Positions 34,972-43,048 of a DNA stretch of 64,000 nucleotides are shown here, one piece after another; positions within the stretch are counted from its first letter, which is position 1; every line of letters begins with the position of its first letter. The notes below the pieces were generated by a model. That model saw nothing but the letters and a program-made list of their open reading frames with translations. It ran no database searches and had not been told where the DNA came from. Made by a program: the position numbers and the translations under genes. This DNA is from Desulfosudis oleivorans. GTDB taxonomy: Bacteria; Desulfobacterota; Desulfobacteria; Desulfobacterales; SURF-7. The stretch spans positions 186,001-250,000 of the forward strand of contig DYJD01000004.1 of NCBI GenBank assembly GCA_020723325.1, written 5' to 3'.

Positions 34972-36018
34972 CTACTCAACAATTATGGGATACTGCGCAT
35001 TCCGAACAACTTCACCGATCAAAGCCCCGCTGACCCCGTTCTGTTTTAAGGCCTGCAACAAGTCTTCGGCTTGGCCAGGCGCCACAGCCATCAAAAGCCC
35101 CCCGGATGTCTGGGGGTCGAACAGAACCTCCGGCAGCAATGGAGAAAGACTTGACGAAAAAGACACCATGCTTTCACGAAACTCTTTGTTTTTGTATGCA
35201 CCGCCCGGGATCAGCCCCATGGCGGCGAATTCCAGGGCCTCGGGCAAAATGGGAATGGTCCTGGCCCACAGGCGCGCGCCCAGATTTATTCCGGCTGTCA
35301 TTTCCGCCAAATGACCCAAAAGGCCGAAACCGGTGATGTCTGTGCAGGCTCCTATTGAGAAAGCTGCCATGACGTCCGCGGCATTACGATTCAACGCGGC
35401 CATCTGCCGGGTGACCCGCTCGGTTGTTTCCTGGGAAGCCAGGCCGGCCTTGATGGCGGTGTTGATGATGCCGGTGCCGAGGGGTTTGGTTAAAATCAGG
35501 ATGTCCCCCGGACGCAAACCGTTCTTGGTCAGAATCTTTTCCGGATGAATGAAGCCGGTGACCGCCATGCCGTATTTGAGTTCCGGATCTTCCACGCTGT
35601 GCCCGCCCAGGAGCACCACCTCAGCCTCTGTGAGCTTGTCCAGCCCGCCCTGAATCATGGCCCGCAATATGTTCATTTCCATTTTTTTCACCGGAAAGCA
35701 CACCAGGTTCATGGCGGTCTTGGGTATGCCGCCCATGGCGTAAATATCGCTCAAGGCGTTGGCCGCCGCTATCTGGCCGAACCAGTAGGGATCATCCACA
35801 ACCGGCGTGAAAAAATCAACCGTCTGAACAAGGGCCAGCTCCGCGTTGATCCGGTAAACCCCGGCATCATCCGCCCGGCTCAGCCCCACCAGCACATCGG
35901 CATTGGTTGGAAACTCCATGCCGCACAAGGCTCGGTCCAGGTCCCCTGGCGCCAGCTTGGAAGCTCAACCGGCTCCGGTCACTGTGGTGGTCAAACGTGG
36001 CTTGTCTTCGGCATTCAT
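34972..36018 (-). CDS. selD: Selenide, water dikinase SelD, itself a selenoprotein
   Basis: The ORF track starts at an internal TTG (35928), but an in-frame TGA hides the true start. From ATG 36018: MNAEDKPRLTTTVTGAG-U-ASKLAPGDLD, with selenocysteine at residue 18 (TGA 35965-35967) where other SelD proteins have Cys or Sec in the active loop. The full length is 348 residues. Glycine-rich and metal-binding motifs follow (DDAGVYRINAELALVQTVDFFTP, ILTKPLGTGI, DITGFGLLGHLAEM, FDPQTSGGLLM). SelD makes selenophosphate from selenide and ATP for Sec-tRNA synthesis. Sec in SelD shows that the organism decodes UGA as Sec. Next gene is yedF. Confidence 0.95.
35937..35949 (-). promoter_or_regulatory. Possible SECIS hairpin of selD
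   Basis: On the minus strand CCAGG-GGA-CCTGG, a 5-bp stem starting 15 bases after TGA 35965-35967, with G at the start of the loop. Position fits a bacterial SECIS. Confidence 0.5.
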
Positions 36019-36083
36019 ATGGGTCCTATTCCTATGTTTCATTTTATGGACTTGGTCATTTTTTCGTCCACCCTTTCTTCTTA

Positions 36084-36131
36084 GTGGGAGCGGCTTCCAG
36101 CCGCGATTCGGTCGAAACGATGATCAAGACC
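36084..36131. repeat. Repeat family B, copy 2
   Basis: GTGGGAGCGGCTTCCAGCCGCGAT with the inner hairpin GCGGCT-TCC-AGCCGC at 36090-36104, followed by the outer arm CGAAACGATGATCAAG. The left outer arm is missing. Confidence 0.8.
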
Positions 36132-36290
36132 TAATTTTACATTTAATTCCTGCAGGCAGTTATGGCAATCCACACGCCGCAGCCACCCTTTCAACTTGTA
36201 GCCGATTGGCGCAAAAAGTCAAAATGATTCTATCAATGTTTTTTCAAACCGGAATAGAAACAATCAATCCTCAATTTCCAGATTGCAGGC

Positions 36291-36318
36291 TTGACCCCCA
36301 TGCAAAAATCGTGATAGT
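36291..36318 (+). promoter_or_regulatory. Candidate sigma-70 promoter of gltA
   Basis: TTGACC at 36291-36296, 16-base spacer, GATAGT at 36313-36318; 80 bases before the gltA start. Confidence 0.4.
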
Positions 36319-36397
36319 TTTTCAACAATGTCCGTCTGACCTTTCAAGAGGTTACAGATAGGGAATATGGAAAAACGAAGTTGACAGAGGATTGATC

Positions 36398-37678
36398 ATG
36401 GAAAAAACCGTCAAATTGATTATCGATGGAAATACTTACGAGTTGCCGGTCATTGTCGGCAGCGAAGGTGAAAAAGCCATCGATATCCGCAAACTCAGAC
36501 AGGAAACGGGCTATATCACCTATGACCCCGGCTTTGCCAGCACCGGCAGTTGCCGGAGTTCCATCACCTTCATGGATGGTGAAAAAGGAATTTTACGTTA
36601 CCGCGGCTATCCCATCGAACAATTGGCCGAACATTCCACCTTTGTGGAGACCTCCTTCCTGCTGATGAACGGGGTATTGCCCACCCGCAAGGAATTGAAT
36701 CAGGTGCGTGTCCACCTCAATGACAATTCCCTGGTGCACGAGGACATGCAGGATTTCTTCCGCTCTTTTCCCCGGGCTTCTCACCCCATGGGGATTTTGT
36801 CCTCCATGGTAACCGCCCTGCGCAGTTTTTACCCGGAATATATGAGCGCCGAGGAAAATATCAACACTACCTTTTTACGGCTGCTTTCCAAGGTGCGTAC
36901 CATGGCCGCCATGTCTTATAAAATCTCCCGGGGCCACAAAGTCATCTACCCGCGCCAGGACCTGACCTATTGCGCCAACTTCCTCAACATGATGTTCGAC
37001 AGCCCGGTAAAACCTTATGAAATCGACGAGGATCTGGTGCGGGCCCTGAATATCTTCTGGATTTTGCATGCCGATCATGAGCAGAACTGCTCCACCGCCG
37101 CCGTGCGGGTGGTGGGCAGCGGCAAGGTCAACATCTACGCCGCCATTTCCGCCGGCATTGCCGCCTTGTGGGGACCGCTGCATGGCGGGGCCAATCAGGC
37201 AGTTATTGAAATGCTTACCGATATTGCCGCCAACAACGGTGATGTCAATCGTGCCGTGGAAAAGGCCAAAGACCGCAACGACCCCTTCCGCTTGATGGGG
37301 TTCGGTCACCGGGTGTATAAGACCTATGATCCCAGGGCCAAAATCATGAAAGCCATGTGCGATATCGTTTTATCCAAAATGAAAAAAAGCGATCCCTTGC
37401 TGGATATCGCCCGCAAGTTGGAAGAAGTTGCCTTGAAGGACCCGTATTTCATCGACAGCAATCTTTACCCCAACGTGGATTTTTACAGCGGGATTGTCTT
37501 GCGCGGCCTGGGCATTCCCACCAATATGTTCACGGTGATGTTCGCCATCGGGCGTCTGCCGGGCTGGATTTCCCAATGGAAGGAAAGCATCGACGATCCC
37601 CATTGGCGCATCAGCCGGCCGCGTCAGGTTTATACGGGTGAAAAGGAAAGAGATTATATTCCTATTGACGAGCGCTGA
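36398..37678 (+). CDS. gltA: Citrate synthase (type II)
   Basis: 426 residues from ATG 36398 with AGAGG 7 bases upstream. Condenses acetyl-CoA with oxaloacetate. Family landmarks: small N-terminal beta domain (SCRSSITFMDGEKGILRYRGYPI), His region ILHADHEQNCSTAAVRVVGSG, GPLHGGANQAVIEML, and the active-site motif GFGHRVYKTYDPRAK with DSNLYPNVDFYSG. Length and N-terminal domain are those of NADH-regulated Gram-negative type enzymes. It appears monocistronic. Confidence 0.95.
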   Translation: MEKTVKLIIDGNTYELPVIVGSEGEKAIDIRKLRQETGYITYDPGFASTGSCRSSITFMDGEKGILRYRGYPIEQLAEHSTFVETSFLLMNGVLPTRKELNQVRVHLNDNSLVHEDMQDFFRSFPRASHPMGILSSMVTALRSFYPEYMSAEENINTTFLRLLSKVRTMAAMSYKISRGHKVIYPRQDLTYCANFLNMMFDSPVKPYEIDEDLVRALNIFWILHADHEQNCSTAAVRVVGSGKVNIYAAISAGIAALWGPLHGGANQAVIEMLTDIAANNGDVNRAVEKAKDRNDPFRLMGFGHRVYKTYDPRAKIMKAMCDIVLSKMKKSDPLLDIARKLEEVALKDPYFIDSNLYPNVDFYSGIVLRGLGIPTNMFTVMFAIGRLPGWISQWKESIDDPHWRISRPRQVYTGEKERDYIPIDER

Positions 37679-37689
37679 GGTATAGCGCC

Positions 37690-37810
37690 GTTAGTAATTA
37701 ACAATTAGCAATTGATTATTGATTATTTGTCAATCTTAATCCAAAATACGGCCAGTGATATAAAGCTTAATAATTAATAATCAATTGTTAACGAATAATT
37801 ATTAACGAGT
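37690..37810. repeat. AT-rich inverted word repeat (ATTAACAATTG type)
   Basis: Left arm AATTAACAATTAGCAATTGATTATTGATTATT and right arm AATAATTAATAATCAATTGTTAACG are imperfect reverse complements. It fills the gap between gltA and the rhomboid gene; it may act in transcript end formation but has no GC stem. Confidence 0.55.
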
Positions 37811-37818
37811 AGCCACCC

Positions 37819-39300
37819 ATGCTCCTGATTCCCATTACCGGCAAGATCAGTTGGCGCAACCCGCCCATTGTCACCATTGCTTTTATCCTGATCAATGTCC
37901 TGGTTTTTTTTATTTTCCAGTATAACGACGACCGCTACCAGTACGAGGCCGGTATTGATTATTTTGATTCAGGTCTTTCGGAAATTGAAATTCCGATTTA
38001 TCTCAAAACCAACCGGCCCCAATTTTTACCCGCGGATCTGAAGCTGGAAGAAATGAACAAGGAAGCCCTGTTTCGTACCTACATAGCCATGGAACAGGAT
38101 TTTCAATTCCAGGAGCGGATCCGTAACCGCAGCCTGCTGCCCAGGGATAATCCGGGCTTTGCCGAATGGAATGACCTGCGCAAACACTACGAGTCGATCC
38201 TGTCACGGATCGTTTCACTCAATTACGGTTTTCGGCCGGCCTATCAATCCCTTGTGACGGTTTTTACCTATATGTTTCTGCATGGCGGTTTCGGCCATTT
38301 ATTGGGGAATATGGTTTTTCTGTGGCTGGTGGGCTGCCTGCTGGAAATGGGCTGCGGCCGACTGTTTTGCATGATCAGCTACCTCGTCACCGGCATTGCC
38401 TCGGCCCTTTTCTTCTGGCTTTTCAACATGGACAGCATCATTCCCCTGGTGGGGGCTTCCGGGTCCATATCCGGTCTGATGGGTGCCTTTGCCGTCATGT
38501 TCGGAAAAAACCGGGTGAAAATCTTTTACTCCCTGGGATTTTATTTCAATTATATCGCTTTTCCAGCCATCATGCTTTTTCCAGTTTGGGTGGGCAACGA
38601 ATTGGTCCAGCTTCTCTTTGGTGCGGAAAGCCATGTGGCCTATTTGGCCCATCTCGGCGGTCTGCTGAGCGGCGGTCTGCTGGGCTTTGCCAACCGGAAG
38701 CTTTTCGGCGATAGTGTTGTCAGCCTTGTGAAAGAGGACCCGGCCGCGGAAATTCTACCCATCATGGAAAAAGCCTTGCAGCGTGTGGGAGTTCTAGATA
38801 TGGAAGGCGGCCGGAAACTGTTGGAGGAAGTCCTGCAAAAGGATCCCCACAACTGCGAGGCCCTTGTGCATTTGTTCAACATTGACAAGTTGGATCCCCA
38901 GGGCCAACGCTTCCATCTTTCCGCCAAACGGCTGATGACCCGCCTGTGTCTGAATAAAAAAGATCACGGCAAGGTTTGGGACATGTATCAGGAATATACC
39001 CGCCTTGCCAAACCGCCCAAGCTTTCACCCGAGATCTACGTCCGGCTCAGCTCGGTTTTCGCAGGTTTGGGAAAACTGGAAAACGCCGAGCAGATCATGG
39101 CCATGCTTTTAAAGAAAAAGCCCGATCTCCAGGGCATCCCCGCCGGTCTGATGCACATTGCCGCCGCCTGCCGCTCCCGGGGGGACAAGGAAAAATGGAA
39201 GCGCTATCTTCAACTGCTCTGCAAACAATATCAGACCGCACCGGAAGCGGCCATTGCCGCGGATCTGATTCGCAGCGACACCAAAAAAATCGAACTTTAA
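37819..39300 (+). CDS. Rhomboid intramembrane serine protease with C-terminal TPR-like tail
   Basis: 493 residues. N-terminal membrane helix, a periplasmic insert of about 120 residues, then the rhomboid core: FTYMFLHGGFGHLLGNMVFLW, catalytic Ser in GASGSISGLMG (about residue 214) and catalytic His in YLAHLGGLLSGG (about 278). Cleaves membrane proteins within the bilayer. The last about 180 residues are soluble and helical in a tetratricopeptide-like pattern (EEVLQKDPHNCEALVHLFNI, LGKLENAEQIMAMLLKKKPD), which may recruit substrates. It converges with a TPR-bearing zinc-finger protein gene. Confidence 0.92.
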   Translation: MLLIPITGKISWRNPPIVTIAFILINVLVFFIFQYNDDRYQYEAGIDYFDSGLSEIEIPIYLKTNRPQFLPADLKLEEMNKEALFRTYIAMEQDFQFQERIRNRSLLPRDNPGFAEWNDLRKHYESILSRIVSLNYGFRPAYQSLVTVFTYMFLHGGFGHLLGNMVFLWLVGCLLEMGCGRLFCMISYLVTGIASALFFWLFNMDSIIPLVGASGSISGLMGAFAVMFGKNRVKIFYSLGFYFNYIAFPAIMLFPVWVGNELVQLLFGAESHVAYLAHLGGLLSGGLLGFANRKLFGDSVVSLVKEDPAAEILPIMEKALQRVGVLDMEGGRKLLEEVLQKDPHNCEALVHLFNIDKLDPQGQRFHLSAKRLMTRLCLNKKDHGKVWDMYQEYTRLAKPPKLSPEIYVRLSSVFAGLGKLENAEQIMAMLLKKKPDLQGIPAGLMHIAAACRSRGDKEKWKRYLQLLCKQYQTAPEAAIAADLIRSDTKKIEL

Positions 39301-39325
39301 GAGATGGTGCGCCTTAACTCCATGC

Positions 39326-40780
39326 TCAGGCTGCCGGCGATTCAGGCCGCATGTGCTTTAAATATTTTTCAATCTGGGGCACAAAATCGTGGTCCGGATA
39401 TTTTTTTAATAATCCCTGTAAAATCTTCTCTGCCTTTTCCGGGTTCATGAGACGGTCATTGTAGATCTGGGCTGCCCGGAAAAGCGCCTTGGGGACCATG
39501 GGGTCATCCGGATAGGTCTTGATCAGACGATTGAATGTGCCGATGGCATCCCGGGACTTGCCGTTTTCATTCAGCCAGCCGCCCAATTTGAAAAGCGCCG
39601 GGGCTGCCGGGGTGAACCTCCCGTCCTGGGTCAAACTTTCCATATATACCTGGCAGGCCTGTTCCTTGCGATTCTCCCGCACCAGCAAATCCAGATGGTC
39701 TTTGGCATGGGAAAGCAGTTCTTCGGTTTGCTTCTTCATTTTAAGCAGTTTATAGTAGTATTCCGAAAGGGCGGAATCCGGCAGGCCATTCCGCTCCCGC
39801 TCATCCCGCATCAGGGCCAGGGCCTCATCATGGTTGCCGTCCTTCATTAGAAAATTCACCTGCTCCAAAATTTTAGACTCCTTTTTGACCTCCTCCTTTT
39901 GTTGAACTTCTTTCTGGTCATAGTGGAAGTCTTCGATATTAACCGAATAGCCTATGGATTCATGATACTGCAGGATAACATAGCCCATCAGGTTGTAGGA
40001 AACGATGGTATAGTAATTTTTGGCCGCAAGATAGATAAATGCCGTCAGACCTTCCGGCAGATAAGGAAAAATCTGCTGGGCCAAGGCAAGCGGAGCAAAC
40101 AAGAGAAGGATCAGGAAAAAATACATCAGTAAATAACCCCAGCCGATACGCATGGCCAAGCCGACGAACAACATTGGATTAATGGCATTCAACAAACTGT
40201 CGGTGGTAACAAGGATAATAATCATGGCCGGAAAAAACAGGATGGCGACAATCAAGTATAGCCCGGCCATCAAAATCCCCATTTGTCCCATGATAAAAAA
40301 GAATAGGAACCCAAGGACGACAAACAAGGTGATCTGTTTAAAGACCTGATTGAATTCCTCTGAAATGGTTTGCGCATCGATTTGGGGCGGAATCAGATTG
40401 CCCTGGGCGGTTTTTTTCAAAACCGCATAGGCATATTTTAATAGAACAGCCCAAAGCACGGTTCCGATCAAGCCGTTTATAAACCCCGGCTCTGTAAAAA
40501 GCATGCTGATGACAGCTATGCCTATAATCAAAGATAAGGGCCACAATGAAAACGGATAGCTGAAGAATTTGGGAAGTCGTTTCCAAAAGGGCTCGATCAG
40601 ATTGGCGGCGCCGATCCACTCCGTGGTCAGCATGCATTTGGGACAAAGGTAGAGGGCGTCACCGCCGTGGCTGGCGCTCTTCTCCCTTCTGACCACACAA
40701 GTGGCGCAGTAATATGAATTGCATTTGGAACAATGAAACTGCGCCGGTCGACTGGGGTGTTGTTGGCAATATTGGGTCAT
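39326..40780 (-). CDS. Zinc-finger, multi-pass membrane and TPR protein
   Basis: 484 residues of mixed architecture. The N-terminus is a B-box-like zinc module with paired Cys/His (CQQHPSRPAQFHCSKCNSYYC, CVVRRE, CPKC). Five or six membrane helices follow (about 75-270), similar to DUF4013/Yip1-type domains. The C-terminal part has tetratricopeptide-like repeats (KDGNHDEALALMRDE, NGKSRDAIGTFNRLIKTYPDDPMVPKALFRAAQIY, NPEKAEKILQGLLKKYPDHDFVPQI). Function unknown; the layout suggests a membrane scaffold. It is convergent with the rhomboid gene, 25 bp away. Confidence 0.8.
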   Translation of the reverse strand: MTQYCQQHPSRPAQFHCSKCNSYYCATCVVRREKSASHGGDALYLCPKCMLTTEWIGAANLIEPFWKRLPKFFSYPFSLWPLSLIIGIAVISMLFTEPGFINGLIGTVLWAVLLKYAYAVLKKTAQGNLIPPQIDAQTISEEFNQVFKQITLFVVLGFLFFFIMGQMGILMAGLYLIVAILFFPAMIIILVTTDSLLNAINPMLFVGLAMRIGWGYLLMYFFLILLLFAPLALAQQIFPYLPEGLTAFIYLAAKNYYTIVSYNLMGYVILQYHESIGYSVNIEDFHYDQKEVQQKEEVKKESKILEQVNFLMKDGNHDEALALMRDERERNGLPDSALSEYYYKLLKMKKQTEELLSHAKDHLDLLVRENRKEQACQVYMESLTQDGRFTPAAPALFKLGGWLNENGKSRDAIGTFNRLIKTYPDDPMVPKALFRAAQIYNDRLMNPEKAEKILQGLLKKYPDHDFVPQIEKYLKHMRPESPAA

Positions 40781-41321
40781 GGCGGCCTTTACTAGTAATG
40801 GTTCAGTATCGCATTCACGGGGTTGACAGAAACGAATAATTCATATTTATACAAAACAATTTAATTTTCCGCCGGTGTATGGAAATGAAGAGGCCCATCC
40901 GGATGAAACGATGGATATCTTTCGGGATCTCTATCAACTTTCAATCTATATGTAAAGCGCATTTCAGCGTGTAACCAGGGCAATCGCATGTAGTGCTTTT
41001 CGGGGTCGGGATCGGTATCGGGGTCGAATTTTTTTTTGATATTGATGGAACAAAGCAATATAATCTTTAGCCTTCGGACTATTCTCCTGTTTTTTTTCGA
41101 TACCGATTCCGATACCGATACCGACTCCGAGAGGTTGGATGGCAGAGACAAAACCAAATCACTCACAAATCGCTTTGTTTTGGTGGGCAATAGTATTCGC
41201 TGGTTGAAATGTTGGTAATTAATGGCTGTGCATCCCGTACCAAGTTTACATGCGGTTGCCCTGAGCGTGTGACAGAGATTCTTTCCCATCAAGAAAGCTT
41301 ACAGTTGATTTTGGAGGCAGG
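40781..41321. other. 541-bp gap before porin gene
   Basis: No well-supported gene. It contains the family C repeat (41001-41131). A minus-strand reading at 40861-40989 (MRLPWLHAEMRFTYRLKVDRD) looks protein-like but is only about 42 residues and merges with the repeat; possibly the end of a lost gene. TTGACA at 40823 has no good -10 partner. Confidence 0.5.
41001..41131. repeat. Repeat family C: hexameric CGGTAT inverted repeat, copy 1
   Basis: Left arm CGGGGTCGGGATCGGTATCG with T-tract and right arm CGATACCGATTCCGATACCG (41099 on) form an inverted repeat around a loop of about 60 nt. The arms are tandem TCGG(T/G)A hexamers. Second copy at 63517-63600. Confidence 0.8.
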
Positions 41322-42425
41322 ATGATCTGCAAACGATTTTTGCAGCAGCTTTTTACAATGATAATCATTATCGAATGCGGTTTTTACCCCATAGCCCTGG
41401 GCGCATCAGGCGTAATTGATCTTGCGCCCTACGGTCAGATCAATCGCGGCGTTCTTTTGACCCAAGACGGAAACAACACCAATTTATTCCATGTGGATAA
41501 CGACAATTCGGCCACCCGCATCGGAGTACTGGGAACCGCGCCGGAACTAATGAAAATCAAGGCCGGCGCCCGGCTGGAATTGGAGTTCCAATCCAATGAC
41601 AGCAATCGGGTAAGTCAGAACAACAAGAACGGGGTGGGCGACAATCATTTTCGCAAGCGCCATTTGGATCTTTTCTTTGAATCCGAGCATTACGGGAAAT
41701 TGTCCATGGGTTACGGCGACACTGCCTCCAACGGCAGCGCCGAGATGGACTTGTCCGGAACGGAAGTCATCGGTTATTCCAGTGTGGCCGACATGGCCGG
41801 CGGCCATTTTTTCTACAACGGTTCCGCCAATGGATTGTCCAGCATCACCGTCGACCGGGTGTTTGATAACCTGGACGGACTCGGTCGCGATGATCGCCTT
41901 CGCTACGATTCACCGAATTTCAGCGGCCTTCGGCTTTCCCTATCCAATGTGTCCGGCGGCGGATATGACCTTGCCGTGCGTTACGGCGCCAGCCTGGGCG
42001 AATTCAATTTGTCTTCGGCCGTGGCCTTTGCCGACCCGGGCAATTCCTCCAATGTGAAAAACAGCTCCATTGACGGTTCCATCTCCGTCCTGCATGCCGG
42101 CGGGTTAAACGCCACCTTGGCTGCCGGGAAAGCCGCATACGATGCGGCGGGCAAAAAAGACGGAAAATACTTTTATGCCAAAGGCGGGTATCAGCAAGCC
42201 TTTTTTCAGATCGGGTTAACCTCCCTGGCTATGGATCTTGGCTTGTTTTTTGACATGGAACGCACCGGTGACACGGCCAAGGCCGTCGGCCTCATGCTTG
42301 TTCAGAATATCGACTACTGGTCCACGGAATTTTACATCGGCGGACGAAATTACACCCTGGATCGCCGCAATATCGATCTCAATGATATCAAGGCGGTGCT
42401 CGCGGGTTTTCGTTTGAAATTTTAG
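41322..42425 (+). CDS. Gram-negative porin-like outer-membrane protein
   Basis: 367 residues. Signal sequence with a hydrophobic core (LFTMIIIIECGFYPIALGAS). The mature part is rich in alternating beta strands, with porin features: APYGQINRGVLLTQDG, TRIGVLGTAPE, LFFESEHYGKLSMGYGDTASN, LRYDSPNFSGLRLSLSN, and a C-terminal strand ending in Phe (AGFRLKF), the outer-membrane insertion signal. Predicted trimeric porin for small solutes. It seems a single gene, 37 bp before the superoxide-reductase-like gene, which could be in the same transcript. Confidence 0.88.
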   Translation: MICKRFLQQLFTMIIIIECGFYPIALGASGVIDLAPYGQINRGVLLTQDGNNTNLFHVDNDNSATRIGVLGTAPELMKIKAGARLELEFQSNDSNRVSQNNKNGVGDNHFRKRHLDLFFESEHYGKLSMGYGDTASNGSAEMDLSGTEVIGYSSVADMAGGHFFYNGSANGLSSITVDRVFDNLDGLGRDDRLRYDSPNFSGLRLSLSNVSGGGYDLAVRYGASLGEFNLSSAVAFADPGNSSNVKNSSIDGSISVLHAGGLNATLAAGKAAYDAAGKKDGKYFYAKGGYQQAFFQIGLTSLAMDLGLFFDMERTGDTAKAVGLMLVQNIDYWSTEFYIGGRNYTLDRRNIDLNDIKAVLAGFRLKF

Positions 42426-42462
42426 TAAACTGCTGATAGACTGCTTCAGGAGGAGAAATCAA

Positions 42463-42846
42463 ATGCACACCATCACAAAAGCTTTGACGGTAGTCATCAT
42501 TTGTCTGCTCACGACACTTCTTATGGAGTCCGCGGCCCATGCGGACAAAGCCGCTGTCCGCATCGAGGCTCCTGAATCCGCGGCGCCGGGCAGCACCATC
42601 ACCATCACCCTGCATATTTCCCATGCCGGCAACAATTTCATGCATTACACGGATTGGGTTTATCTCAAAATCGACGGCACGGAAGTCATACGCTGGTCCT
42701 TCAGCAATTTTGATCGGCCTGAATCAGAAAGCTTTACCCGCAGTTACACCCATACGATCAACAAGTCAGTTGAGTTGAGTGCGGAAGCTGACTGCAACAT
42801 CCACGGCAGCGCCGGCATGAATGTCAAGAAGGTAAGCGTGCCATGA
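42463..42846 (+). CDS. Exported superoxide-reductase-like (desulfoferrodoxin-fold) protein
   Basis: 127 residues with GGAGGAG upstream and a signal peptide ending SAAHADK. The mature protein has the desulfoferrodoxin iron-site motifs HxxxxxxxHYTDWVYLKIDG and the C-terminal CNIHG (Cys and His ligands). The early Glu-Lys-His segment that provides a further His ligand and the catalytic Lys in classical superoxide reductases is not seen; the region instead reads APESAAPGSTITITLHISH. It may bind iron with a changed site. Export to the periplasm is unusual for the family. Its stop overlaps the start of a 60-residue membrane protein. Confidence 0.78.
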   Translation: MHTITKALTVVIICLLTTLLMESAAHADKAAVRIEAPESAAPGSTITITLHISHAGNNFMHYTDWVYLKIDGTEVIRWSFSNFDRPESESFTRSYTHTINKSVELSAEADCNIHGSAGMNVKKVSVP

Positions 42847-43025
42847 AAATCGGCGGAATCTCCATCTTGCTGCTTACCGGAATTCTGAATTATATATTAA
42901 TCCTGTTTCAACTAGGCAGCGGCTTGCGGATTCTCAAGGTGCCCTTGGGCGTACATCGGAAAACCGGTGCCCTTTTGGTGGTATGTGCCTCGGCCCACGC
43001 CCTGCTGGCCATACTGGCCCATTAG
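42843..43025 (+). CDS. 60-residue two-helix membrane protein, possible haem-binding redox partner
   Basis: 60 residues, ATGA-coupled to the superoxide-reductase-like gene. Two membrane helices (ISILLLTGILNYILILFQLG and TGALLVVCASAHALLAIL) joined by VPLGVHRKTG. His residues at the start of helix 2 (HRKTG) and inside it (SAHALLA) resemble haem-b ligand patterns of cytochrome b-type small membrane proteins. It could donate electrons from the membrane to the exported iron protein; inferred from coupling and His placement only. Confidence 0.65.
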   Translation: MKIGGISILLLTGILNYILILFQLGSGLRILKVPLGVHRKTGALLVVCASAHALLAILAH

Positions 43026-43048
43026 ATCGCACGCGGAAAAGTTCCTTG

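Larger units (their letters stand above)
36019..36397. other. Divergent intergenic region between selD and gltA
   Basis: 379 bases without a gene. It holds a family B repeat and, nearer to gltA, a candidate sigma-70 promoter. The ORFs in it show no family features. Confidence 0.6.

Noticed and set aside
40861-41292. 143-residue minus-strand ORF
   Set aside because: Its middle (SESVSVSESVSKK) is only the translation of the hexamer repeat C; only the last 42 residues look protein-like.
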